Assembly (NCBI RefSeq): GCF_001939045.1
Contig: NZ_MKIM01000028.1
Coordinates: forward strand, 523,132-587,131
Direction: 5' to 3'
DNA from: Rhizobium oryziradicis
GTDB taxonomy: Bacteria; Pseudomonadota; Alphaproteobacteria; Rhizobiales; Rhizobiaceae
Length of the DNA: 64,000 bases
Shown: one piece after another, positions 35,122 through 44,078 of the stretch
Position numbering within the stretch: the first letter of the stretch is position 1
Layout of the letters: each line of letters opens with the position of its first letter
Program-made: the position numbers and the translations under genes
The notes under the pieces: generated by a model
What the model was told of the DNA's origin: nothing
Databases searched by the model: none
Seen by the model: only the letters and a program-made list of their open reading frames with translations

Positions 35122-36687
35122 GTGCTGTTTGACCGCATCCTGATTGTCGATTGGTCTGGGGCCAGCAAACCGGTGAAGGGTAAAAACTCCATCTGGGCCT
35201 GCTTGATTGAGCAGGAACAGGCGGGGGCCAAAATTCTGTGGCTGGAAAACTTCCCAACCCGTGCGGCCTTCATGATGCGGTTTGAGCAGGTGGTGAATGA
35301 TGCGCTGAAAGCAGATCACCGCTTGCTGGCAGGGTTTGATTTCGCTTTTGGCTATCCGGCAGGAACGGCAAAACGTGTGACGGGGCAGGCGGATTGGCAA
35401 GCTCTTTGGCGGGTGATTGCGGTTGATGTCCACGACACCGACTCCAATGCCAACAACCGGTTTGAAGTGGCTGCACGCTGGAACCAGCACTATTTCAGCG
35501 ATAGCCCGCGCTTTTGGGGCAGGCCGCAGGCTCTTGTGCTGAATGGGTTGACCGACACGAAACCACCTGCACCTGTTGGCCCGCCCTTGGCTTTTCGTAT
35601 GTCAGAACAACATGCCAAGGGAGCGAAATCGGTTTGGCAATTGGCTTATGCGGGCTCGGTTGGCAGCCAGAGCCTGTTAGGTATTGCCCGCCTCAGCGCC
35701 TTTCTCGATCAGCACCCCAGCCGGGAGAAAATTGCGGTTTGGCCCTTTGAAACAGGGTTTCGCAACCAGTTTTCCCAAGCAGTGGTGTTGGCCGAGATTT
35801 ATCCCTCGCTGTTTGAGGTGGCATTGAACGACGGTGATGTTAAAGACGCGGCCCAGGTGCGGCGAGTCGCGCAAGAGTTTGCGCGCTTTGACGCTGCCGG
35901 GATGTTGGGCGACTTGTTTGCACGGCCATCGGTGTTGAGTGATGCACAGGTGGGTATTGCTGTGCAGGAGGAGGGTTGGGTTTTGGGGATCGGACATGAA
36001 AATTTGACTGTGATGGCAGACGAAGAACCGACGCAGGAGACGCCGCTATCACGCCTGGATTATATCCGCGATCCGGCCGAGATTTACCGTCAATCCTTTG
36101 AAACCATCCGTCGCGAGGCTGATCTGGCGCGGTTCCCAGAGGTCATGCAGCCCTTGGTCATTCGCCTGATCCATGCCTGCGGCATGGTGGATGTGGCGGA
36201 GGATATTGTCTTTTCTGAAGGCGCATTTGAAGCGGGCGCAAGGGCGCTGGCCAGTGGTGCGAAGATTTTCTGCGACGCTGAGATGGTGCGTCATGGCATT
36301 ATCAGCCGTTTGCTGCCCGCTGGCAACGAGGTGGTTTGCCTGCTGAATGATGTGCGGGTGCGCCCGCTTGCGGCATGGAACCGCACCACGCGTTCTGCCG
36401 CTCAGGTCGATCTCTGGGCAAACCAGATGGAAGGAGCGGTGATTGCCATTGGCAATGCGCCCACGGCCCTGTTTCGCCTGCTGGAATTGCTCGACCAAGG
36501 GGCGGTGAAGCCTGCCCTGATTCTTGGGTTTCCCGTCGGGTTTGTGGGCGCTGCTGAAAGCAAGGCGGAGCTTGCTGCCAACAGCCGTGGCGTGCCTTTT
36601 ATTGCGGTGCAAGGACGTCGCGGCGGCTCGGCCATGGCATCGGCGGCGGTAAATGCACTGGCGGGAGGGCTTGGCACCAATGGCTGA
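35122..36687 (+). CDS. cobH: Fusion of an RNase-H-like (DUF429-type) domain to precorrin-8X methylmutase CobH
   Basis: 521 residues in one uninterrupted frame. Residues 298-521 are CobH, which moves the C-11 methyl to C-12 to give hydrogenobyrinate or its cobalt form: DYIRDPAEIYRQSF, the active-site region EMVRHGI, NRTTRSAAQVDLW and GFPVGFVGAAESK. Residues 1-297 are a separate domain opening ILIVDWSGASKP, with GFDFAFGYP and FARFDAAGMLGDLFA; these spaced acidic residues suggest an RNase-H-like fold near DUF429, but I cannot assign a function. Methionine 298 (36013) could be a second start giving CobH alone. The start is a GTG, 5 bases after cbiX. Confidence 0.9.
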   Translation: MLFDRILIVDWSGASKPVKGKNSIWACLIEQEQAGAKILWLENFPTRAAFMMRFEQVVNDALKADHRLLAGFDFAFGYPAGTAKRVTGQADWQALWRVIAVDVHDTDSNANNRFEVAARWNQHYFSDSPRFWGRPQALVLNGLTDTKPPAPVGPPLAFRMSEQHAKGAKSVWQLAYAGSVGSQSLLGIARLSAFLDQHPSREKIAVWPFETGFRNQFSQAVVLAEIYPSLFEVALNDGDVKDAAQVRRVAQEFARFDAAGMLGDLFARPSVLSDAQVGIAVQEEGWVLGIGHENLTVMADEEPTQETPLSRLDYIRDPAEIYRQSFETIRREADLARFPEVMQPLVIRLIHACGMVDVAEDIVFSEGAFEAGARALASGAKIFCDAEMVRHGIISRLLPAGNEVVCLLNDVRVRPLAAWNRTTRSAAQVDLWANQMEGAVIAIGNAPTALFRLLELLDQGAVKPALILGFPVGFVGAAESKAELAANSRGVPFIAVQGRRGGSAMASAAVNALAGGLGTNG

Positions 36688-37894
36688 AGCATGGCTCACC
36701 ATCATTGGCATCGGCGACAATGGCTTGCAAAGCCTCACGCCGGTTCAGCTTGCGCATTTGCAGGAAGCGCGAGTGCTGGTGGTGGGAGAGCGGCTTCAGG
36801 ACAGCGTTCAAGGGGCAATTCCCGATGTGACGCGGATTTTAACCTGGGGCGCAGGTTTTCGTCCCACGTTGGACGAGGTTTTGAAACTGCGCGGCACGCC
36901 CGTCACGGTCATCGCCACCGGCGATCCGATGCATTTTGGCATTGGCGCAACCTTGCGACGCTATGTTGAGGCGCATGAAATGCGGGTGCTGCCATCGCCC
37001 TCGGCTTTTTCGCAGGCCGCAGCACGGCTTGGCTGGCCCTTGCAGTCTGTCGCGCAGATTTCGCTGCATGGAAGACCACTTGCCCATCTCAATCGCCATG
37101 TTTTGCCGGGTGCCCGGCTGTTGGCGCTGACCTCTGATGCTGGCACGGTGCTTGATACGGCAGCGCTTTTGGTCAAGCGCAGTTTTGGTGCATCCATGCT
37201 GCATGTGCTGGAGCATATGGGCGGAGTGCGTGAGCGCACCGTGCGCCACACCGCCGAGGAGATGGTGGCGCTTGCACCCGATTTGAGCGATTTCAACACG
37301 TTGGCGATTGATTGTGCAGCCTCTGGCCCTGTGTTGTCGCCGCTTGCCGGCCTGCCGGATGATGCCTTTCGCCACGATGGCCAATTGACCAAGCGTGAGG
37401 TGCGGGCCGCAACTCTAGCTCAGCTAGCACCCTATCCCAATGCGCTGTTGTGGGACGTTGGCGCTGGCTGTGGCTCGATTGCCATTGAATGGATGCGCGC
37501 AGGCATGGGCACCCGCGCCATTGCCATTGAGCCGAAGTGTGAGCGCGTGGCGATGATGCGTGAAAACGCGGATGGGCTTGGCGTGCCGGATTTGGAGATT
37601 ATCGAGGCGGAGGCACCGGCTTGCCTCTCAAAGCTTGAGCAGCCGGATGTGATTTTTATTGGCGGCGGCATTACCACCGATGGGTTGTTCGAGGCCTGCT
37701 GGCAGGCACTGAAACCCGGCGGTAAACTGGTGGCCAATGCGGTAACGCTGGAAGGCGAGGCGGCGCTGGTATCGCTTCGTGGCCAGCATGGTGGTGAGAT
37801 GAGCCGCATTTCCGTTTCGCGGGCGGCAGCCGTTGGCCGCTTTTGTGGTTGGAAATCACTCATGCCGGTGACGATGTGGAGTGTGGTGAAGTGA
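36680..37894 (+). CDS. cobL: Precorrin-6B methyltransferase/decarboxylase CobL
   Basis: CobL methylates C-5 and C-15 of the corrin ring and removes the acetate carboxyl at C-12 (CbiE and CbiT joined). With the start at 36680 it has 404 residues. The CbiE half opens LTIIGIGDNG, with ATGDPMHFGIG; the CbiT half from about residue 235 has the SAM site LLWDVGAGCGSIAIEWMR and DVIFIGGGIT. The start lies inside the end of cobH (8-base overlap). The next gene, cobI, overlaps by 4 bases. Confidence 0.95.
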   Translation: MAEAWLTIIGIGDNGLQSLTPVQLAHLQEARVLVVGERLQDSVQGAIPDVTRILTWGAGFRPTLDEVLKLRGTPVTVIATGDPMHFGIGATLRRYVEAHEMRVLPSPSAFSQAAARLGWPLQSVAQISLHGRPLAHLNRHVLPGARLLALTSDAGTVLDTAALLVKRSFGASMLHVLEHMGGVRERTVRHTAEEMVALAPDLSDFNTLAIDCAASGPVLSPLAGLPDDAFRHDGQLTKREVRAATLAQLAPYPNALLWDVGAGCGSIAIEWMRAGMGTRAIAIEPKCERVAMMRENADGLGVPDLEIIEAEAPACLSKLEQPDVIFIGGGITTDGLFEACWQALKPGGKLVANAVTLEGEAALVSLRGQHGGEMSRISVSRAAAVGRFCGWKSLMPVTMWSVVK

Positions 37895-38628
37895 GCGGTA
37901 AACTCTACGGCCTCGGCCTTGGCCCCGGTGATCCGGAATTGATTACGCTCAAGGCGCATCGCATTCTGACCTCCGCTCCGGTGATTGCCTATCCGGCTCC
38001 TGAGACTGGCCCAAGCTTTGCCCGCCAGATTGCCGCCCCTTATTTGCGGGCCGATCAGCTGGAAGTGCCGATGATTGTGCCCATGCGGGTCGAGCGGTTT
38101 CCGGCACAAGAGATTTATGATGCCGCAGCCATAACCTTGTCGCATCATCTCGACGCTGGCTCGGATGTGGCGGTGCTGTGTGAAGGAGATCCCTTCTTCT
38201 ATGGCTCCTTCATGTATCTGTTTGAGCGCTTGGCGGGTCGTTATCCCACCGAGGTTGTTCCGGGCGTATCCTCGATGATGGCGGCGGCTGCCGCCTATGG
38301 CCGCCCGCTTGCCGCGCGTAATGATGTGTTGAGCGTGTTGCCGGGGCCGATGGATGATGCTGATCTAAGCTTGCGGATCGAAAGCGCCTCTGCGGTGGCC
38401 ATTATCAAGCTCGGTCGGCATTTCGCCCGCATTCGTGCTTTGATTGCCTCCATGGGGCTGACGGAACAGGCTGGCTATGTTGAGCGTGTGTCGCTGGCCA
38501 ATCAAAAGATCATGCCGCTTGCTGACGTGAGCGAAGATGTCGCGCCTTATTTTTCAATGATCCTGATCTACAAGGGGGCCGAGGGCTGGGCGCACACCCC
38601 GGCAAAGCCGCCGGAAAGACCGCTATGA
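37891..38628 (+). CDS. cobI: Precorrin-2 C20-methyltransferase CobI
   Basis: CobI adds the C-20 methyl to precorrin-2 or its cobalt form. The 245 residues have the tetrapyrrole methylase pattern: LYGLGLGPGDPELITLKA at the start, AVLCEGDPFFYGSFMYLFERL, and VPGVSSMMAAAA. The start GTG 37891 overlaps the cobL stop as GTGA; upstream codons belong to cobL. Its end overlaps the next gene by 4 bases. Confidence 0.95.
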   Translation: MSGKLYGLGLGPGDPELITLKAHRILTSAPVIAYPAPETGPSFARQIAAPYLRADQLEVPMIVPMRVERFPAQEIYDAAAITLSHHLDAGSDVAVLCEGDPFFYGSFMYLFERLAGRYPTEVVPGVSSMMAAAAAYGRPLAARNDVLSVLPGPMDDADLSLRIESASAVAIIKLGRHFARIRALIASMGLTEQAGYVERVSLANQKIMPLADVSEDVAPYFSMILIYKGAEGWAHTPAKPPERPL

Positions 38629-40454
38629 TGCTGACGACAAAACCCGCCGTTGTTGTGCTGATGCCAACCGCCCTTCCGCTTGCCCGCAAAATTGCCGCTG
38701 TGATGGATGGCGAAGTGCACGGAGCGCGCGCGCGCGTCGAAGGCGCGGATGTTGCCTTTGATGATGTGAAAAGCCATGTGGGCGCGTTGTTTTCCCAAGG
38801 TCGGCCAATCATCGCTATTATGGCCTCTGGCGCTTTGATCCGCCTTTTGGCTCCGGTGCTGAGTGATAAGCATTCCGAGCCGCCAGTGCTGTGTATTTCT
38901 GAAGATGGCACATCCGTTGTGCCGCTTTTGGGCGGACATCATGGTGCCAATGATCTGGCGCGCACCATTGCCGATGCGTTGCAGGCCCACGCGGCTGTGA
39001 CCACGGCAGGCGATTTGCGCTTTGGCGTCGCGCTGGATGCGCCGCCGCAAGGCTACACACTGGCCAATCCGGCACAGGCAAAGGTCGTGATGGCCGAGCT
39101 GGTGGCAGGCGCTTCGGTGAAGCTGAACGGTCATGCCGATTGGCTTACGCAGTCGCGTTTGCCTTTTGCCGATGATGGCCGGGTGACGTTGACCGTCACG
39201 GATCTGGCCCATGCGCCGGGGCCATTGGAGCTGGTCTACCATCCCAAAACGCTGGTGCTTGGCATGGGCTGTGAGCGTCATGCATCGGTGGATGAAGCCA
39301 TCGCTCTGGCGACAAAAGCCTTGGGCGAGAGCGGGCTTGCCGCCCAAAGCCTTGCCGCCATTGCTTCCATTGATGTGAAAGCGGATGAAACTGCCATTCA
39401 CGCCGTAGCCAACCATTTTGGTGTGCCAGCCCGCTTTTTTACGGCTGAACGGTTGGAGCAAGAGGCAGGGCGGCTTCAAAATCCGTCAGATGTGGTCTTT
39501 GCCGAAGTTGGCTGCCACGGCGTTGCCGAAGGTGCGGCTTTGGCGAGTGTCGGGGCTAATGGAAGCCTCGCTCTGCCCAAAATCAAATCCAAAGGTGTGA
39601 CGGCGGCCATTGGCAAAGCACCGCACATCATGGATGCCAACACCCTTGGCCGCGCGCGCGGCAAGCTGTTTGTGGTCGGCATAGGGCCGGGGTCGGATGG
39701 ATGGCGCTCTCCCGAGGTCTCAGCCATGGTCTCAGCATCGAGCGATCTTGTCGGCTATTCGCTCTATCTCGATTTACTGGGGCCTTTGGCAGCAAATAAG
39801 GCGCGGCACGATTTTGATCTGGGCAAGGAAGAGGCCCGCGTGGTCCATGCCATGGAGCTAGCAGGGCAGGGAAAAACCGTGGCGCTGGTCTGCTCCGGTG
39901 ATGCTGGCATTTACGCCATGGCAACTCTGGTGTTTGAGCTGTTTGACAAGGGTGGTATTAGCGATGCAGCCCACCGCATCGAGGTGCAGGTCTCACCCGG
40001 CATTTCCGCCTTGCAAGGGGCGGCAGCGCGCATTGGTGCGCCGCTGGGGCATGATTTTTGCACCATCTCGCTCTCCGATCTTTTGACCCCGTGGGAGCAT
40101 ATTCAGCGCCGGGTGAAGGCGGCAGGCGAGGGCGATTTTGTCATTGCCTTCTACAATCCCGTATCGATGAAGCGCCGGACGCAGCTGGCCTATGCCCGTG
40201 ACGAGCTGTTGAAGTACCGCCCCGGCGATACGCCCGTCATTCTCGCCACCAATCTTGGCCGCCCCGGAGAACTAGTGCGTACTGTGCCGCTGGCAAAGCT
40301 GAATGTCGATGATGTGGATATGCTCACCGTTGTCGTAGTTGGCTCTTCCGAGAGCCGAACCGTCACGACCGGCGATGGCATAACATGGGTCTATACGCCG
40401 CGCGGATATTCCGGCAAGGCGGATACCGCAATGCAGAAGGAAGCACAGCAATGA
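38625..40454 (+). CDS. cobJ: CbiG-CobJ fusion, ring-contraction enzyme
   Basis: 609 residues combining two enzymes that act at ring contraction. Residues 1-345 are CbiG-like (GALIRLLAPVLSDKHSEPPV, GHHGANDLARTIA, then the C-terminal GCHGVAEGAALA region), which opens the delta-lactone in the cobalt-early route. Residues 346-595 are CobJ/CbiH, the C-17 methyltransferase, starting LFVVGIGPGSDGW and with CSGDAGIYAMA and TNLGRPGE. CbiG and CbiH are separate in Salmonella; fusions are known in other bacteria. It overlaps cobI and cobM by 4 bases each. Confidence 0.93.
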   Translation: MMLTTKPAVVVLMPTALPLARKIAAVMDGEVHGARARVEGADVAFDDVKSHVGALFSQGRPIIAIMASGALIRLLAPVLSDKHSEPPVLCISEDGTSVVPLLGGHHGANDLARTIADALQAHAAVTTAGDLRFGVALDAPPQGYTLANPAQAKVVMAELVAGASVKLNGHADWLTQSRLPFADDGRVTLTVTDLAHAPGPLELVYHPKTLVLGMGCERHASVDEAIALATKALGESGLAAQSLAAIASIDVKADETAIHAVANHFGVPARFFTAERLEQEAGRLQNPSDVVFAEVGCHGVAEGAALASVGANGSLALPKIKSKGVTAAIGKAPHIMDANTLGRARGKLFVVGIGPGSDGWRSPEVSAMVSASSDLVGYSLYLDLLGPLAANKARHDFDLGKEEARVVHAMELAGQGKTVALVCSGDAGIYAMATLVFELFDKGGISDAAHRIEVQVSPGISALQGAAARIGAPLGHDFCTISLSDLLTPWEHIQRRVKAAGEGDFVIAFYNPVSMKRRTQLAYARDELLKYRPGDTPVILATNLGRPGELVRTVPLAKLNVDDVDMLTVVVVGSSESRTVTTGDGITWVYTPRGYSGKADTAMQKEAQQ

Positions 40455-41227
40455 CCGTTTATTTCATCGGCGCGGGCCCCGGGGCACCTGATCTGATTAC
40501 CGTGCGCGGCTTGCGGTTGATTGAGCGCTGCCCGGTCTGCCTCTTTGCGGGCTCGCTGGTGCCGGAAGAGATTGTGAAGGCAGCACCAGAGGATGCGCTG
40601 GTTAAAGACACAGCTCCCATGCATCTGGATGAAATCATTGCCGAGATGGCCGCAGCCCATGAGAAGGGGCAGGATGTGGCGCGTGTGCATTCCGGCGATC
40701 CGGCCATTTATGGGGCGGTTGCCGAGCAGATGCGCAGGCTGGATGCACTCGACATTCCCTATGATGTGGTGCCGGGCGTGCCTGCCTTTGCCGCCACGGC
40801 GGCCCGGCTGAAAACCGAGCTGACATTGCCGGAAATCGCCCAGACGGTGATTATCACCCGCACGGAAATGAAAGCATCGTCGATGCCTGAATTTGAGACG
40901 CTGGAGATTCTTGGCAAATCGCGCGCCACCTTGGCCATTCACCTGTCCATCCGCAACCTTGCCCATATCCGCGATACGCTGACACCTTACTACGGTGAGG
41001 ATTGCCCGGTGGTGATTGCCTATCGCGCCACATGGCCTGATGAGCTGTTCATTCGCACCACGCTGAAGGATATGGCAGACGAGGTGCGCAAAGCCAAGAT
41101 TACCCGCACGGCGCTGGTGATGGTGGGCAAGGTGTTTGGCAATGTCGCATTTCGCGATAGCGATCTGTATAATTCTGATTTTTCCCATGTGCTGCGCAAC
41201 GTGGGCAAGAAAAAGAAGGTGGGTTGA
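40451..41227 (+). CDS. cobM: Precorrin-4 C11-methyltransferase CobM
   Basis: CobM/CbiF adds the C-11 methyl. The 258 residues show VYFIGAGPGAPDLITVRG, HSGDPAIYGAVAEQMRRL, VPGVPAFAATAARLKTELT and TRTEMKASSMPE. ATG 40451 overlaps the cobJ stop. It ends this run of cob genes on the plus strand; a nucleoside hydrolase follows 71 bases later. Confidence 0.95.
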   Translation: MTVYFIGAGPGAPDLITVRGLRLIERCPVCLFAGSLVPEEIVKAAPEDALVKDTAPMHLDEIIAEMAAAHEKGQDVARVHSGDPAIYGAVAEQMRRLDALDIPYDVVPGVPAFAATAARLKTELTLPEIAQTVIITRTEMKASSMPEFETLEILGKSRATLAIHLSIRNLAHIRDTLTPYYGEDCPVVIAYRATWPDELFIRTTLKDMADEVRKAKITRTALVMVGKVFGNVAFRDSDLYNSDFSHVLRNVGKKKKVG

Positions 41228-41298
41228 GGGCTGCACTGGTTGCAGCATCGCGTAAGCGCGGTAATGTCTGCGAGAAGATTAGGTTGAAGGATTGAGCA

Positions 41299-42258
41299 AT
41301 GCATAAGGTGATTTTTGACACAGACCCCGGCGTTGATGATGCCATGGCCCTGCTTTTCCTGCATCACCATGCAGAGATTGACCTTTTGGGCATTACCACC
41401 GTGTTTGGCAACGCCACCATTGAGACCACCACACGGAACGCCCTCTATCTCAAACGCGAGTGGAATATTGATGCGCCCGTCGCGCGTGGTGCCGGAGAAA
41501 CATTTATTCCCCATCGCGTTAGCCACGAGCCGCCTAAATTCATCCATGGCGATGATGGTCTCGGCAATATTGGTGTGCCGGATGTGGTGGATGTGCCGCT
41601 CGATCCGCGTCCCGCGCATCGGTTTATTGTCGATATTATTCGCGAAAATCCCGGCGAGGTGACGCTGGTTGCGGTTGGCCGAATGACCAATCTTGCCAAT
41701 GCCCTCAAGGAAGACCCGGAGATTGTCTCACTGGTCAAAGAGATTGTGATCATGGGCGGTGCCTTTGATGTGAACGGCAATGTCACCCCGGCTGCCGAAG
41801 CCAATATCCATGGCGATCCGGAAGCCGCAGACATTGTGTTGACCGCCACATGGCCGGTTGTGGTGGTGGGTCTGGATGTCACAACCCGCACAGTCATGAC
41901 CCGCCAGCAATTGGCCGATATTCGCGATGCGGCTGGCAAGCGGGCTGAATTGCTGTTTGATCTCTCACAATTCTATATCAAGTTCTATGAGAGCCGGGTG
42001 CCAGATGGCATGGTGGTGCATGACGCTTGCGCCTGTGCTTATGTCGTGGCACCAGAGCTGTTTAAAACCCGCAGCGGCGCAATGCGCGTTATCTGCGGTG
42101 GCCTTGCTGATGGACAAACCATTCAAAAGCCCGATCATATGGGCTTCGGCCCCAGCGATTGGGACAATCTGCCCAGTCAGAATGCCTGCGTGGAAATTGA
42201 TGCAAACGCCGTGTTGAAATTGATCCACGACACGATTGTCTCGGTAAAAGAGAGCTGA
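41299..42258 (+). CDS. Inosine/uridine-preferring nucleoside hydrolase
   Basis: A 319-residue nucleoside hydrolase (IunH/RihB superfamily). The calcium-binding DTDPGVDDAMALL is at residues 6-18; VGRMTNLANAL, IVIMGGAFDVNGN and ANIHGDPEAA (active-site region) follow, and the C-terminus has a conserved VHDACACAYV. Such enzymes split ribonucleosides into base and ribose. It lies inside the cobalamin cluster on the same strand as cobM, but with a 71-base gap and no overlap. A link to base supply for the lower ligand is only a possibility. Confidence 0.9.
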   Translation: MHKVIFDTDPGVDDAMALLFLHHHAEIDLLGITTVFGNATIETTTRNALYLKREWNIDAPVARGAGETFIPHRVSHEPPKFIHGDDGLGNIGVPDVVDVPLDPRPAHRFIVDIIRENPGEVTLVAVGRMTNLANALKEDPEIVSLVKEIVIMGGAFDVNGNVTPAAEANIHGDPEAADIVLTATWPVVVVGLDVTTRTVMTRQQLADIRDAAGKRAELLFDLSQFYIKFYESRVPDGMVVHDACACAYVVAPELFKTRSGAMRVICGGLADGQTIQKPDHMGFGPSDWDNLPSQNACVEIDANAVLKLIHDTIVSVKES

Positions 42259-42266
42259 TCAAGCCT

Positions 42267-42368
42267 ATGGCATCGTGCAGAAAAGCAAACTAGAGCATCG
42301 GCCGAAAAGTGGGAACCGGTTTTCGGATCAATCCGATGCTCTCAGCGCGATGCCATTCTGATTTTTTT
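42267..42368 (+). repeat. RIME element nested in an outer inverted repeat, ending in T7
   Basis: Outer arms ATGGCATCG (42267-42275) and CGATGCCAT (42348-42356) enclose a RIME-type core with arms GAGCATCGG (42293-42301) and CCGATGCTC (42333-42341) and inner CCGAAAA/TTTTCGG around GGGAACCGG. The run TTTTTTT (42362-42368) follows. The element probably ends transcripts from the nucleoside hydrolase gene. The core is the common rhizobial intergenic mosaic sequence. Confidence 0.75.
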
Positions 42369-42531
42369 AACTTTGCCTTGTTGTGAAGCGCAGAGAGCGC
42401 CTCGCAGACAGCTGGAATTGTCCAGATGCGTTATATTTCCCTTTTTATTGCGAGAATACGTCGATCAGTTGCTTCAATCTGGCATCGTTAGACGAAGTGC
42501 GCTAAATTTAGTTTGTTTAATTTAACGTGCG

Positions 42532-42546
42532 TTAAGTTTTTCTTAA
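42532..42546. promoter_or_regulatory. Candidate CtrA site upstream of cheD
   Basis: TTAA-GTTTTTC-TTAA matches the CtrA full-site rule TTAA-N7-TTAA. A palindrome TTAACG-TG-CGTTAA (42522-42535) overlaps it. CtrA controls motility genes in many alphaproteobacteria. The region is AT-rich, so a chance match is possible. Confidence 0.35.
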
Positions 42547-42762
42547 TGAGGTTTCTGGCTTTTTCTCTGCAAACGAGCGGTTTATTGTTTATTTTTGTTG
42601 TTCTGCAAGAGGTATATTGCTAGCCAGCCTTTCAATTTTGATGGTGTGCCTTGCATTCGATATTGCAGATTTCTGATTTATTTGTTATTTAAGAAATTAA
42701 TAATTTAAACTCTGGCGATTGGTGTCATTAAATTGCGTAAAAATTCAGCGTTGGATCTGGGT

Positions 42763-43308
42763 ATGCCAAGTGATGCAAGACCGAGAGGTGTACTGCGTCG
42801 CATATCCATATCTCAAGGCGAATATGTTGTGCTTGATGACCCGAATGCCGTGATCACTACAGTTCTTGGATCCTGTGTTTCAACCTGTATTCGTGATCCA
42901 AAGCTCGGTGTTGGCGGAATGAACCACTTTGTTCTTCCAGAACCCAAAGCCTTGGGCGGAGCACCTTTGGGCGGCGATCTGTCTCGCTACGGTTTGCACC
43001 TTATGAAGCAGCTGATCGATGATTTGCTGATGCGTGGTGCAGATATGCGGCGGTTGGAGGCCAAGATTTATGGCGGCGCAAGCCCCTGCAATTCCTACTA
43101 TAACGTTGGCGAGCGAAACGCGAGCTTTGCTTTCGGCTTCCTTGCGGAGAGACGTATTACCGTTGTTGAGGCCCGTTTGGGTGGAAGCTCCGGCTGCAAG
43201 CTTGATTATTGGCCAGTATCCGGCAAGGCCATTTACATGCCTTTGCGGCCCGAAAAAATGATGATACCGCCAAAAGCCATTCAGATGAAAAGAGTGCTGC
43301 CATTTTAA
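42763..43308 (+). CDS. cheD: Chemoreceptor glutamine deamidase CheD (orphan)
   Basis: CheD deamidates glutamines on chemoreceptors and so tunes their methylation. With ATG 42763 it has 181 residues; the catalytic Cys38 is in TTVLGSCVS and His55 in GGMNHFVLPE, with KIYGGASPCNS and SGKAIYMPL following, all as in the family. TTG 42733 would add ten residues but lacks a ribosome site; GGATCTGG precedes 42763. No other chemotaxis gene lies in this window, although cheD normally sits in a che cluster. It is separated from the cobalamin genes by long AT-rich DNA on one side and a 41-base convergent gap on the other. Confidence 0.9.
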   Translation: MPSDARPRGVLRRISISQGEYVVLDDPNAVITTVLGSCVSTCIRDPKLGVGGMNHFVLPEPKALGGAPLGGDLSRYGLHLMKQLIDDLLMRGADMRRLEAKIYGGASPCNSYYNVGERNASFAFGFLAERRITVVEARLGGSSGCKLDYWPVSGKAIYMPLRPEKMMIPPKAIQMKRVLPF

Positions 43309-43349
43309 ACGTATCCTTCGCGCAGGACGGCGCTGGAGCCAGCTTCGAT

Positions 43350-44078
43350 TTAAGATATTCCGCAACGAGCTGTTTGATTTTCCGGGGCTTCATCATCACG
43401 TCTTGCGATCATCACAACGGGGATGTGCAATCTGCGTGCGGCGCTAATTTTGCCATAGCTCGCATCGCCGCCTGAGTTTCGCGCCACCACATGCGTGATT
43501 TTGTGGCTCTCAAGCACTTGTTTTTCCTTTTCCCAATCGGCATCTGCTTTGCCCAAAATAATATGAGCATTTGGAAAGCCAAGATCAGATGTTGGTGCAT
43601 CGATCATGCGCACAACAAAGTGGCAGTCTTTGCGATGCGCGAATGCGCGAATATATTGGCTGCCGAGTGCAAGGAAAACGCGCGCACCAGACGGCAAAGC
43701 CCGCGCCGCTTGCTCTAGTGTTTCGACCTTGATCCACACATCGTCTGGATGGGGCTGCCAAGCCGGTCGCCTCATGACATGCAGCGGAATGCCGGTTTGG
43801 CGACAGGCGGCGGCGGCATTGGTTGATATTGTCCTGGCAAAGGGGTGGGTGGCATCGTAAACCCGAGTAATGCCCTCAGCTCTCAAATAGCAAACCAGGC
43901 CGTCCACACCGCCAAAGCCGCCGATACGCACAAGGCCGGGCAGGGATGCGGGAGAGGCTGTGCGCCCGGCAAGCGAGGTGATGACCTCTGCTTCACCCGT
44001 TTGCATCAATGTGGTGGCGAGCGTTACCGCTTCCGCTGTTCCACCCAGAATAAGATATCTCTCAACGCGCGCGGGCAA
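43350..44078 (-). CDS. cobK: Precorrin-6A reductase CobK
   Basis: CobK/CbiJ reduces precorrin-6A, or its cobalt form, with NADPH. The 242 residues begin YLILGGTAEAVTLA (dinucleotide-binding start) and continue with VRIGGFGGVDGLVCYLR, DATHPFARTISTNAA, LGSQYIRAF and VARNSGG. Its start overlaps the end of cbiD by 17 bases, so the two form one operon on the minus strand. Confidence 0.94.
   Translation of the reverse strand: MPARVERYLILGGTAEAVTLATTLMQTGEAEVITSLAGRTASPASLPGLVRIGGFGGVDGLVCYLRAEGITRVYDATHPFARTISTNAAAACRQTGIPLHVMRRPAWQPHPDDVWIKVETLEQAARALPSGARVFLALGSQYIRAFAHRKDCHFVVRMIDAPTSDLGFPNAHIILGKADADWEKEKQVLESHKITHVVARNSGGDASYGKISAARRLHIPVVMIARRDDEAPENQTARCGIS

Larger units (their letters stand above)
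42259..42762. other. AT-rich intergenic region upstream of cheD
   Basis: 504 bases without a gene. The first 110 bases hold a nested palindrome ending in T7. From about 42430 to 42760 the sequence is markedly richer in A and T than its surroundings and has four TTAA words near 42517-42546. It should carry the cheD promoter. Confidence 0.6.

Noticed and set aside
36013..36687. Frameshift or separate cobH gene instead of a fusion
   Set aside because: The frame is open and without disturbance from 35122 to 36687, so a fusion is the simplest reading; an internal start at 36013 remains possible.
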